Of a stretch of 64,000 bases of DNA, positions 17,259 to 26,521 are shown piece after piece. The DNA is from an uncultured Eubacteriales bacterium (GTDB lineage: Bacteria > Bacillota > Clostridia > Oscillospirales > CAG-382): positions 1 to 64,000 of the forward strand of contig CAKSOW010000012.1 of the NCBI GenBank assembly GCA_934479825.1. Reading direction: 5' to 3'. Each line of letters starts with the position of its first letter. Position 1 is the first letter of the stretch. Below the pieces are notes generated by a model, which worked only from the letters and a program-made list of their open reading frames with translations, searched no databases and was not told the origin of the DNA. Made by a program: the position numbers and the translations under genes.

Positions 17259-17630
17259 ATGGAAAAAGTTTACACCAATAAAGCGCCGGAAGCATTAGGC
17301 CCGTATACACAGGCGATGATAAGCGGAGGACTCGTCTTTACTTCGGGTCAGATCGCTATCAATCCTGGCACCGGAACGGTTGACGCGGCAACGATTGAAG
17401 AACAGACAGAGCAGGTATGCAAGAATCTTTCGGAGGTGTTGAAACAAGCCGGAAGTTCGTTGGAAAAAGCAGTCAAAACAGTCTGCTTTTTGAAGAACAT
17501 GCCCGATTTTGCGGCATTCAACGGCGTATACGGTAAGTATTTTACCTCCAAACCGGCTCGTTCCTGCGTGGCCGTCAAAGAATTGCCCAAGGATGTCTTG
17601 GTAGAAGTGGAAGTTATTGCCGAACGGTAA
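17259..17630 (+). CDS. ridA: RidA family enamine/imine deaminase
   Basis: A 123-aa YjgF/YER057c/UK114 protein that hydrolyses the reactive enamine/imine products of PLP dehydratases such as threonine ammonia-lyase. The signature segments are EALGPYTQAM, VFTSGQIAINP, the substrate-binding Arg in KPARSCVAVKELP and the C-terminal VEVEVIAE. Its placement 30 nt after ilvA matches this partnership and puts it under the same T-box. Confidence 0.95.
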   Translation: MEKVYTNKAPEALGPYTQAMISGGLVFTSGQIAINPGTGTVDAATIEEQTEQVCKNLSEVLKQAGSSLEKAVKTVCFLKNMPDFAAFNGVYGKYFTSKPARSCVAVKELPKDVLVEVEVIAER

Positions 17631-17734
17631 AGTTTCGTGCAATTCCGCGAGCATAATGGGCGCAAAAAAAATCTCCGGCGGCAAAATTGACGAAAAATTT
17701 TGCCGCCATAAGCACAAAAACAGGAAAAAATGTC

Positions 17735-17763
17735 TTGACGAATCGGAATTTGTATGCTATAAT
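17735..17763 (+). promoter_or_regulatory. Promoter of the split tRNA-Leu gene
   Basis: TTGACG (17735-17740), 17-bp spacer, TATAAT (17758-17763), ending 17 nt before the tRNA 5' end. Because the tRNA is now split, this host promoter reads into the inserted element and towards the complete tRNA-Leu at 18010. Confidence 0.85.
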
Positions 17764-17780
17764 AATCCCGTTACAGAAAT

Positions 17781-17819
17781 GCAGGTATGGCGGAATTGGC
17801 AGACGCGCTAGATTCAGGT
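17781..17819 (+). pseudogene. 5' half of a tRNA-Leu(CAG) split by an insertion
   Basis: Acceptor strand GCAGGTA, leucine-type D arm and anticodon arm up to the loop (CTAGA TTCAGGT). The sequence then leaves tRNA-like DNA. Joined to 43485-43532 it gives GCAGGTA/TACCTGC and CTAGA/TCTAG pairing with loop TTCAGGT, anticodon CAG. Confidence 0.9.
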
Positions 17820-17921
17820 TTTTACACCATTTTTGACGAGTTCCCGATATGCCGAAATATCCCGAAAAGACTGGCATTCTCAGCAGAAAAGCGGTGTGCG
17901 GTTGGCACGTAAGATTCAGGT
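17812..17921 (+). repeat. 110-bp direct repeat, left copy (element junction)
   Basis: Identical over 110 bp to 43375-43484. It begins and ends with ATTCAGGT, the tRNA anticodon-loop core, with a 94-bp segment of unknown origin between the two core copies. Confidence 0.93.
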
Positions 17922-18009
17922 ATTCATTCTAAGAGTGAAAAATACTGGGTTTTAGGTACAACTACGGAGGTGTTACCTCTCCGTCAGTAAAAAAGGTAAA
18001 CCTATATAT

Positions 18010-18096
18010 GCGGGTGTGGCGGAATTGGCAGACGCGATAGATTCAGGTTCTATTGGTCGCAAGGCTGTGCAGGTTCAAGTCCTGTCACCCGCACCA
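18010..18096 (+). tRNA. tRNA-Leu(CAG), complete, inside the element
   Basis: An 87-nt type II tRNA with GCGGGTG/CACCCGC acceptor stem, ATAGA/TCTAT anticodon stem, loop TTCAGGT (anticodon CAG), a variable arm, the T-loop GGTTCAAGTCC and encoded CCA. It lies about 90 nt inside the left junction and has the same anticodon as the split gene. I see no consensus promoter of its own between the junction and its 5' end. Confidence 0.95.
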
Positions 18097-18097
18097 T

Positions 18098-18138
18098 ATC
18101 GAGTGTTCATAACGAAAGTGATGAACACTCGATATTTT
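18098..18138 (+). terminator. Terminator after tRNA-Leu
   Basis: ATATCGAGTGTTCAT pairs with ATGAACACTCGATAT (15 bp) around a ~9-nt loop and is followed by TTTTTTT. Its left arm is part of the 18-bp inverted repeat shared with 35554-35571. Confidence 0.85.
18100..18117 (+). repeat. 18-bp inverted repeat, left copy
   Basis: CGAGTGTTCATAACGAAA; exact reverse complement at 35554-35571. It overlaps the tRNA-Leu terminator stem. Confidence 0.75.
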
Positions 18139-18188
18139 TTTGCCTATATTTCGTTGTTTGGAGCAGGATTTCTGCTCTTTTTCTTTTG

Positions 18189-20140
<1,952 letters not shown>

Positions 20141-20151
<11 letters not shown>

Positions 20152-21004
20152 CTCGATCCTCCTTTCTGCGCATTTGCTCCAAGCGGCGTTTGTGGAGGAG
20201 ATTCTTAATGTCCGCTACAATATCCTTGGGTAGAGCGTTTCTCGGATAATACTGTCGTATATCGTCCATATAGATCACAATGCGCTCTCGCTGATTGGCT
20301 TTCTCCTCGCTCATAATCTCGCGTATAGCGTCCTCACCGAGTGCTCCCTCGTCTGCAAGCTTTCGCATACGGACGGTCTGCGAATAAGAAGGCGTTAGGT
20401 CATCCATATCGCAGATCTCGTAGATAAGCCTTTGAGTGAGGTGGTGAAGTTTGGAAAGCTCCACCGCAGGGGTGAGTGCGATTCTGCCCTCATCTACCAT
20501 TTGAAGTAGCTCGGGAATGAGCCGCGTGAGGCTGATATATCTCTGCACTTGGGTCTTGCTCTCATCACTCTCAGCGGCAATCTTTTCCACCGAGGTCAAC
20601 CTCTGCCCAAGCTGGGCAGAAGTCAGATCGGTGCGCTCGCCTTGGCGCTTGATGGCATCAAGCTTCATTTTATAGGCAAAGGCTTTCTCGGATGGGAGAA
20701 TATGATCTCGGTGGAGGTTGGCGTCGACCATTGCAACGATGGCTTCCTCGTCGGTCATATCGCAGACAGTGGACGGAATCTCGGTCATACCGAGCCTTTG
20801 ATAGGCTCTGAAGCGGCGGTGTCCCGATATGATCTCATAGCCGCCCTCGTCTCGCGGGCGAACAATAATGGGAGAAAGCAAACCGCTTTTGCCTATGCTC
20901 TCACACAGCGCGTCCATCTCTGTATTGTCTTCTACTTTATAAGGATGATCCTTGAACGGGTGTAACTCGGAATGAGGAATATTTCTGTCAGTTCCTTTAA
21001 TCAA
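20141..21004 (-). CDS. ParB/Spo0J-like protein 1
   Basis: A 287-aa ParB-family protein. The N-terminal ParB fold shows HPYKVEDN, GLLSPIIVRP and the nucleotide-binding GGYEIISGHRRFRAYQRLG motif (about 55-73), followed by a helical KorB/HTH-like DNA-binding part and a basic C-terminus. It is a paralogue of the gene directly upstream, with a 4-bp ATGA overlap. ParB-like proteins on mobile elements may act in partition, in regulation or at the transfer origin. Palindromes within and near these genes could be their sites. No ParA is present in the window, which argues against a classical partition system. Confidence 0.9.
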
Positions 21005-21927
21005 TAGCTTTCACCTCCGTTCATAATAACCGCATCAAGCTCGGTGGGTTCTGCCATGACCGAGTTCTGCTGCGAGTCATACCAAGCAAACAGAATCTCA
21101 ATAATCTTGTCTTTGACCTCCTTGGGCTTCATATCGGGAAAGAAGTCAGAGATCTCGTCAAATGCGAATTTTACGCTCTGCTTCTTGGTCGTTTTTTCTT
21201 TTGGTTCGGTGGCGTTGCATTTGAAATAGCCGCGAATCTGTTCTTCGTTCAGCTCGCCCGCCTTACTCGCGTTTTTCAGTTCTTCGGTCTTTTCTGTTGT
21301 GATAGACATAGATTTTTCCATAAGCATCATCCATACCGTCATCTGCTCAAATTGGCGCAGATAGGAATAGTTCACGCCTGCGGTCAGTGAAACGATGCCC
21401 TCGTCCACCATCTTCAAAAGCTCGGGGATAAGGTAGGTCAAGCGAATATATCTCTGAATTTGTCTCGCGCTATCGTCCGTACTTTCGGCAAGCGCCTCGT
21501 CGGATCGCTTCGTGCCATCTTGGCACGAACTTCCTTGATGGCGCAGAACGTCCATCTTCATCTTGTAGGCAAAGGCCTTCTCCGAGGGGAGTATTCTTTC
21601 ACGCTGAAGGTTGGCATCGACCATCGTGAGAACGGCTTCTTCATCGGTCAGATCACGGACGATCACGGGGATGTCAAACTTATTGAGTCGTTTACACGCT
21701 TCATATCGTCTGTGACCGGATACGATCTCATATCCACCGTTCACTCTTTTGCGGACGATAATAGGGTTGAGTACGCCGTACTGACGGATGCTCTCAACAA
21801 GAGCTGCCATATCTTCATCGTCCTTGACCTTGAATGGATGGTTCTCCATCGGGTAAATGTTGGTGAGCGCGTATGCGCAGGTAGTTTCGTTTCTGTGTCC
21901 GTTTACGTTTTCAAAAGGGTTTATCAT
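21001..21927 (-). CDS. ParB/Spo0J-like protein 2
   Basis: A 308-aa ParB-family paralogue of the downstream gene. It has HPFKVKDD, GVLNPIIVRK and GGYEIVSGHRRYEACKRL (about 68-85), then LPSEKAFAYKMKMDV, which is also conserved in the partner protein. The C-terminal third diverges (KSVKFAFDEISDFFPDMKP). Its stop overlaps the partner start. A 21-bp palindrome lies within the coding region at 21509-21529. The two paralogues may act as a heteromer or on different sites. Confidence 0.9.
   Translation of the reverse strand: MINPFENVNGHRNETTCAYALTNIYPMENHPFKVKDDEDMAALVESIRQYGVLNPIIVRKRVNGGYEIVSGHRRYEACKRLNKFDIPVIVRDLTDEEAVLTMVDANLQRERILPSEKAFAYKMKMDVLRHQGSSCQDGTKRSDEALAESTDDSARQIQRYIRLTYLIPELLKMVDEGIVSLTAGVNYSYLRQFEQMTVWMMLMEKSMSITTEKTEELKNASKAGELNEEQIRGYFKCNATEPKEKTTKKQSVKFAFDEISDFFPDMKPKEVKDKIIEILFAWYDSQQNSVMAEPTELDAVIMNGGESY
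21509..21529. repeat. 21-bp palindrome, copy 1 (inside ParB-like gene 2)
   Basis: TTCGTGCCA tct TGGCACGAA. The same palindrome recurs at 23893-23913 and 24654-24674 with one change each. Confidence 0.65.
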
Positions 21928-23312
21928 CTTTGTTTTTCCTCATTTCTTTTAATTTTAGGTTGAATTTTCGCTCCCGTTTCTCTCGGGAACATTTCTTGTT
22001 CTTGCTCCATCTCAATTCGGAGCTTTTCTTTTAGATTTTCAATCATCGGGAATATGCCCTTAGCCAAGTTGATATGGTGACGCAGTGCCTTGAGTTCTTT
22101 TGAGATCGCTTTGCGCTTACGTGAACATTCGTCTTTCTCATCTTCGGTTGTTGCTCTTCGGCGGCGGTTATCGATCTTGTTGCGTGCAGATATAAGGGCA
22201 GTCATCTCCGCTTCTTTTTCATCAATGAAGGCTTGTACTTTATCGGCAGTACCGAGGTCGTTGCGATTGATGAGATTGACCGTCTGCATATAGCGATCTA
22301 CATAGATCTGCTCTTGTCGCATAGCGGGAGATAGCGGTTCTTGGTAGTTATCGTTCTGAATCACCTTGCCGCTTGTATCAATACCAAACAGCTCAAGCAC
22401 GATCATAAAGATAAGCTCTACCGTGTTGTGCTGATCGTATTTTCGCTTACGCTCCCAAATCTCATAAAGCGGCGGGTGGCTCGGATAGTACGGTGTTCGA
22501 TGTTCTCGCCTTGAAAGAATCCTTTTCTCAATGGCTTCGGGTGTGTAACGCTCTCCGAGGCTGTCTATACGGACGGGGCGTTTCCATCCCTTGGCTATTA
22601 CACAAGGGTGCTTGTATTCCTTGCCTCGCAGACAGGTGTAGCCGCGCCGAGTCAGTGCGAATTGCAAATGGTTTGGCAGCATACAATCCGCGATGGCATC
22701 GTCAATATCCATCTTCAATAGCGTTCTGTGAGACGGCTTTCCTTTCTTCTCCGCCATATATGCGACGTATGGTGCGCGTTTCCTCTGTGGGTTCTGAATA
22801 ACCGACAGATCGTGTTCACGGCAGAGCTTGTCCGATTCGGACGCCATCACCGTGTCGTGATAGTACGGCGGACAATGGAACTTCTCTCCGTCCTTGAAGC
22901 TCACGCTATTCAGAATGAAATGGTTATGCAAATGCTCGTGATCTCGGTGGCTGGCAACCAACACCTCGTATTTGTCACCCCACAATCTTTTGGCAAGCTC
23001 TACACCGAGCGCGTGGCATTGCTCGGGTGTAACCTCACCGGGTTTGAAGCTCATATAGCCGTGATAGGCTACGATTCCACCGTACTTGCCGTACCGCCGC
23101 TTGGTCTCCATCATTCGCTCATAGGCAAGCTCGGGCAGGCAGTTTACTCCACTGATCAGATACCTTTGTTCCGTCTTGTCGGGATTCTCGGCATAATCCA
23201 TCAACCGGCGTAGATCTTCTTCATTCGGGTTCTCGGTCTTTTCGGGATTGGCGGCATAATCCAAAGCATCCTTGATCGACCGATGCACCGCCCATATCGA
23301 CGTTACTGCCAT
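21924..23312 (-). CDS. Mobilization relaxase (HUH type)
   Basis: A 462-aa relaxase that would nick the transfer origin and lead DNA into a recipient through a helper conjugation pore. The HUH metal-binding motif is in VASHRDHEHLHNHFILNSV (about 119-137). The upstream catalytic tyrosine probably lies in the Tyr-rich segments between 50 and 85. The C-terminus is a charged coiled coil (about 340-460). AGGGAGG precedes the ATG by 6 nt, and the start overlaps the stop of the MobC-like gene. This corresponds to the TnpZ/MobA position in Tn4451-like elements. Confidence 0.88.
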   Translation of the reverse strand: MAVTSIWAVHRSIKDALDYAANPEKTENPNEEDLRRLMDYAENPDKTEQRYLISGVNCLPELAYERMMETKRRYGKYGGIVAYHGYMSFKPGEVTPEQCHALGVELAKRLWGDKYEVLVASHRDHEHLHNHFILNSVSFKDGEKFHCPPYYHDTVMASESDKLCREHDLSVIQNPQRKRAPYVAYMAEKKGKPSHRTLLKMDIDDAIADCMLPNHLQFALTRRGYTCLRGKEYKHPCVIAKGWKRPVRIDSLGERYTPEAIEKRILSRREHRTPYYPSHPPLYEIWERKRKYDQHNTVELIFMIVLELFGIDTSGKVIQNDNYQEPLSPAMRQEQIYVDRYMQTVNLINRNDLGTADKVQAFIDEKEAEMTALISARNKIDNRRRRATTEDEKDECSRKRKAISKELKALRHHINLAKGIFPMIENLKEKLRIEMEQEQEMFPRETGAKIQPKIKRNEEKQR

Positions 23313-23674
23313 TACGCGCCTCCCTTGTAGAGGTCACGGATGAGCTTGATTAGATTTTCTCTAACCTCTCCGTCTGCTCCCGCACAGATGGTTTCAAGCC
23401 TTTCAATGGTCGGATACCAATCCATCGGTCGCTCACGGCTCATTTTTACATTGACCGATTGACGAAGGTACTCGGATACCGTGAGTCCGCGCTTTTCTGC
23501 GGCGCGTTCGATTTTTGCTTTATGATCCGTCGTTGTCTTGAAGCGGATCACTTCTTCTTTCTTTTTGTTTTCGATAATATTGTCCTCCTGTGTTGTTGAT
23601 TCCGAGGGTAATAGGGACACCTCCCTAAATTGTCTTTGCGCCGAAGCAAAGACGGGCAAGCTTGGCGTAGCCAC
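23312..23674 (-). CDS. MobC-like relaxosome accessory protein
   Basis: Up to 120 aa. The conserved part, KKEEVIRFKTTTDHKAKIERAAEKRGLTVSEYLRQS (about 38-72), is a ribbon-helix-helix/MobC-type DNA-binding segment, and it precedes the relaxase with overlapping codons. The coordinates give the longest reading, from GTG 23674, but that start has no ribosome-binding site. An exact AGGAGG (23584-23589) lies 5 nt before an in-frame ATT (23576-23578) and 8 nt before an ATC, so translation may start at a rare ATT codon, giving 88 aa. Confidence 0.8.
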   Translation of the reverse strand: MATPSLPVFASAQRQFREVSLLPSESTTQEDNIIENKKKEEVIRFKTTTDHKAKIERAAEKRGLTVSEYLRQSVNVKMSRERPMDWYPTIERLETICAGADGEVRENLIKLIRDLYKGGA

Positions 23675-23852
23675 GTTTGCTATGCTTGCTACAGTATAGG
23701 ACAGAGCCCTATACCGTAAGGTGGCGAATCCACTTAGCCCCTCGTTCTTGCCGTCAACCGTACCGCAGACTATGTTGAACCTCCTTCCGTGAAGATTTGC
23801 GGAGCGATCTTAGGCGATGTGCATATACACTATGTATGGAGGATTATTGTTT

Positions 23853-23879
23853 TGGTATGGGTCAATTTGACCCATACCA
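23853..23879. promoter_or_regulatory. 27-bp perfect palindrome
   Basis: Arms TGGTATGGGTCAA and TTGACCCATACCA around one central T. The one-base centre suits a dimeric protein site better than an RNA hairpin. It is 180 nt upstream of the latest possible GTG of the mobilisation operon. Confidence 0.6.
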
Positions 23880-23892
23880 CTCTCTATTTCAC

Positions 23893-23913
23893 TTCGTGCC
23901 ATCTTGGCACGAG
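23893..23913. repeat. 21-bp palindrome, copy 2
   Basis: TTCGTGCCA tct TGGCACGAG, 14 nt from the 27-bp palindrome. Confidence 0.65.
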
Positions 23914-23995
23914 GTTATGATCTTGACGTCCTGCAAGTATTTCTCACTTATATACCGAATCGAAAACGTCAAATTTGTCCTGCGATAAAATATCT

Positions 23996-24703
23996 CCTCA
24001 ATTGGTAGCCAGCGAGAACGGCTGTTTTTTGCACTTTTCTCAAATTTCTTTTCACTTTATTAGTTGGGAACTTTTTTCGTAAATGAGCTAAATAATTATT
24101 ACTCTCTAATAGGTAGCCTACGAAAGCGCATAAAACCCGACACTCCTCTAATATTTAATTGGGAACTATTTTGGGATAATACAAATGGTTTTTATGAAAT
24201 AAATTCCCCCTCTAATAGGTAGGCAGTGAAAAGGCAATGTTTATAAGGTTGCCGAACAACTTTTTGCTCTCTACTATTCGTTGCTTACTTTTTTGCGATT
24301 TGAGCAACATATTTTTGCTGAATTTACAAATTGTTTTCATATTCCCTCACTATTCGTTGCTGACTTTTTTCTTAAAAAATAACCCTGAAGATTGAAAATT
24401 TATAAAAAGTTTATATTCTCGAAGATTATGGGGGTAGTATTCTTAATACCGTTAGCGTTAAAATTCGTTCGCTGAAAAAAGTCCCCTCAATAGGTAGCCA
24501 GCGAAAACGGCAAAAATATAATCCTTTTAGATAAAATTCATAAATTGTTTTTATCCCTCTACGATTCGTTATTGACTTTTTTGAAGAATGGACGAAATGT
24601 CTCTCTAAGTAGTAGCCGCCGAAACAAACTAAAAAGGGCAACCTTCTTCAAACTTCGCGCCATCTTGGCACGAAGCCCTCTAAGTATTAGCCAACGAAAC
24701 ACA
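23996..24703. repeat. Array of degenerate 25-30-bp repeats
   Basis: Type 1 (CTCTAATAGGTAGCCAGCGAAA-like) at 23996-24021, 24102-24128, 24208-24234, 24483-24510, 24601-24626 and 24676-24703. Type 2 (CTCTACTATTCGTTGCTTACTTTTTT-like) at 24267-24297, 24344-24371 and 24555-24583. Type 2 opens like type 1 but continues with a sequence resembling the complement of its second half. Spacing is irregular (about 45-135 nt), so this is not CRISPR. Confidence 0.7.
24654..24674. repeat. 21-bp palindrome, copy 3
   Basis: TTCGCGCCA tct TGGCACGAA, between two copies of the TAGCC..CGAAA repeat. Confidence 0.65.
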
Positions 24704-24730
24704 TCGAAACCCGACACTATTCTAAAAATT

Positions 24731-24760
24731 CGCAAAAAAGAAAAGCCGCTATCGCGGCGT
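24731..24760 (-). terminator. Terminator of the defence-like operon
   Basis: On the minus strand GCCGC-gata-GCGGC is followed by TTTTCTTTTTT, about 40 nt past the stop of the NERD-helicase gene. Confidence 0.75.
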
Positions 24761-24799
24761 AGTATTCACGCTTTGATAACGGCTATATTTGATTATAAT

Positions 24800-26509
24800 T
24801 TACTGTAATAATGCATTAAGGGATGCAGCTAACATCTTCTTTGGCGGCTTACCTTGAAGTGTATTTCCAAGGATTTCGCTTACGAATTTGCACTCATCAT
24901 CACTCATATTGACTATGATGCTAAGGCGGAATCTCGCACGCGATGCACCAACATAAAAGACTAAGTTGTTGCCACCTACATCGAATGTATTCCTTGTCAC
25001 ATCAACCAATATTATCGCATCAGCTTCAAGACCTTTGAACTTTCGGCAAGAGGTAAACTTGATTTGACGATTATTAAAAGGATAACTACCGTTAACACAA
25101 TGAGCAGAAAGCCAACTTTGATCTTCGGTTGTGCAAGTGAGGATTACAATGTCCTCGTATTTTTCGTCAGTAAGCTTCTTCAAAACCTTGTTAAGATACT
25201 CCAAGGAATCGACTTCAGATGAAGCGATATGTATGTCGGGCGACGCGCCCTTGACACATCCTTGGAACATCTTGGGCTTCTTGTCTTTTCCAAGTGGGCG
25301 CATAGATGTAATAGCTATGTTTTCGGTATTTCTGCAATTCTTATAAAGGGTTAATTTGCAGTCCGAGTCGGCAATGTACTGTGGTATTTGACGCCCTTGA
25401 ACAAGTTGGTTTTTATCGTAGAACAAGTAGAATGTGCCCTTAATTTCATCACTCAAAACGATGCTTTCCAAAGTTTGAATAACACTTGATTCCTCTATGC
25501 GATTTTGCCCAAAGTCTTGCCCTTCATCGATGATAACGTGCTTATATGGGAACACCCCCGAATAGTACATTTCCATCAAAGTGTTCTCCAATTGACCATA
25601 ATCAGCCGTTGAAGTATTACACAGATAGCAAGCAAGCGCGTCTATCGTATAGTAGTGAACGTTCTCACACATATACTTCTCACGCAGGAAATCACAAAGC
25701 TTTCTGTTGAAGCAAAGGAACAAAACCTTCTCCCCAATTTCAGAATGCCTCCTTGCTTTCTCAACGGCGATCATTGTCTTGCCTGTGCCTGCCACTCCGC
25801 TTATAACCGCATAAGGCTGTTCTTCAAGGAAGTTTAGTAATACCGACTGCTCTTTTAGCAAACGATTAAACGCATTTCTCTTGACAGCCAACTCTGATGC
25901 AACCGCGGGAACCAAGTCAAACGTCGGACACAAAACCATCGACAAAACCTTTTGAGTTTCCGCTTGGTTTAAGCTTGTTTCTATGTTTGCAGGCAACTGT
26001 ATATCGAATATTTTATCAATCTCCTCTTTGATATTGGTAAGAGATTCTTTAGTCAAGGTTATGCTTTTATCTCCGTCAGAAGGCATCTGTATCATATTCA
26101 AGTATGCCCTCGTAATTGAAGGAAACCAAACCGCGTGAAGCACCTTGCACTTATCCCAAAGATTTTGCAGTCCTTTGCGTTGGAAATACTTTTGGAGCTT
26201 CCATTTGTCCGAGTCAGCCTTTCTATATGGCCCTCCGTGGCTCATTTCTATACCGGAGCCATACATCCATTTGCCCGACTCACACTTTACTTGTCCCGCC
26301 TTTGCCTCAATGCAAATGATTCCTTTTTGCGGATTGAAAACGATAAAATCGGTTTCGCTTTCATACTGCACACCATTGACGTTGTTGATTATAACAAAAG
26401 AATGAAAGACGTAATATTCATCCGGCAGCTTTGACAGTGCGATAAACATTTCATCTTCGTGACTGCCAATAGGTATGTCTATGGGTTTCTCGGGTATCAT
26501 TATTGCCAT
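24800..26509 (-). CDS. NERD-domain SF1 helicase
   Basis: A 569-aa protein. The N-terminal NERD nuclease-like domain (about 10-130) shows the PD-(D/E)XK-like residues in TDFIVFNPQKGIICIEAKAG. A UvrD/Rep-like SF1 helicase follows, with Walker A GVAGTGKT, Walker B VIIDEGQDFG, SCRKFKGLEADAIILVD and motif VI FYVGASRAR. AGGAGG is 8 nt before the ATG, and the gene lies 12 nt after the large helicase, so it is the last gene of that operon. A nuclease-helicase fusion next to a DUF1998 helicase is consistent with anti-phage defence; the activity itself is inferred. Confidence 0.87.
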   Translation of the reverse strand: MAIMIPEKPIDIPIGSHEDEMFIALSKLPDEYYVFHSFVIINNVNGVQYESETDFIVFNPQKGIICIEAKAGQVKCESGKWMYGSGIEMSHGGPYRKADSDKWKLQKYFQRKGLQNLWDKCKVLHAVWFPSITRAYLNMIQMPSDGDKSITLTKESLTNIKEEIDKIFDIQLPANIETSLNQAETQKVLSMVLCPTFDLVPAVASELAVKRNAFNRLLKEQSVLLNFLEEQPYAVISGVAGTGKTMIAVEKARRHSEIGEKVLFLCFNRKLCDFLREKYMCENVHYYTIDALACYLCNTSTADYGQLENTLMEMYYSGVFPYKHVIIDEGQDFGQNRIEESSVIQTLESIVLSDEIKGTFYLFYDKNQLVQGRQIPQYIADSDCKLTLYKNCRNTENIAITSMRPLGKDKKPKMFQGCVKGASPDIHIASSEVDSLEYLNKVLKKLTDEKYEDIVILTCTTEDQSWLSAHCVNGSYPFNNRQIKFTSCRKFKGLEADAIILVDVTRNTFDVGGNNLVFYVGASRARFRLSIIVNMSDDECKFVSEILGNTLQGKPPKKMLAASLNALLQ

Positions 26510-26521
26510 AATGAACGCCTC

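Larger units (their letters stand above)
23675..24799. other. 1.1-kb gene-free, repeat-rich region (candidate oriT or partition region)
   Basis: No convincing gene. It holds a perfect 13+1+13 palindrome, two copies of a 21-bp palindrome, at least six degenerate copies of CTCTAATAGGTAGCC..CGAAA and three copies of CTCTACTATTCGTTGCTTACTTTTTT. Between repeats the DNA is AT-rich. It lies directly upstream of the MobC-like and relaxase genes, a usual place for a transfer origin. Confidence 0.65.

Noticed and set aside
23797..23988. 63-codon ORF over the 27-bp palindrome
   Set aside because: No ribosome-binding site or protein-like composition; palindromes explain the region better.
23996..24703. 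CRISPR array
   Set aside because: Repeats are degenerate, irregularly spaced and of two types; no cas genes in the window.
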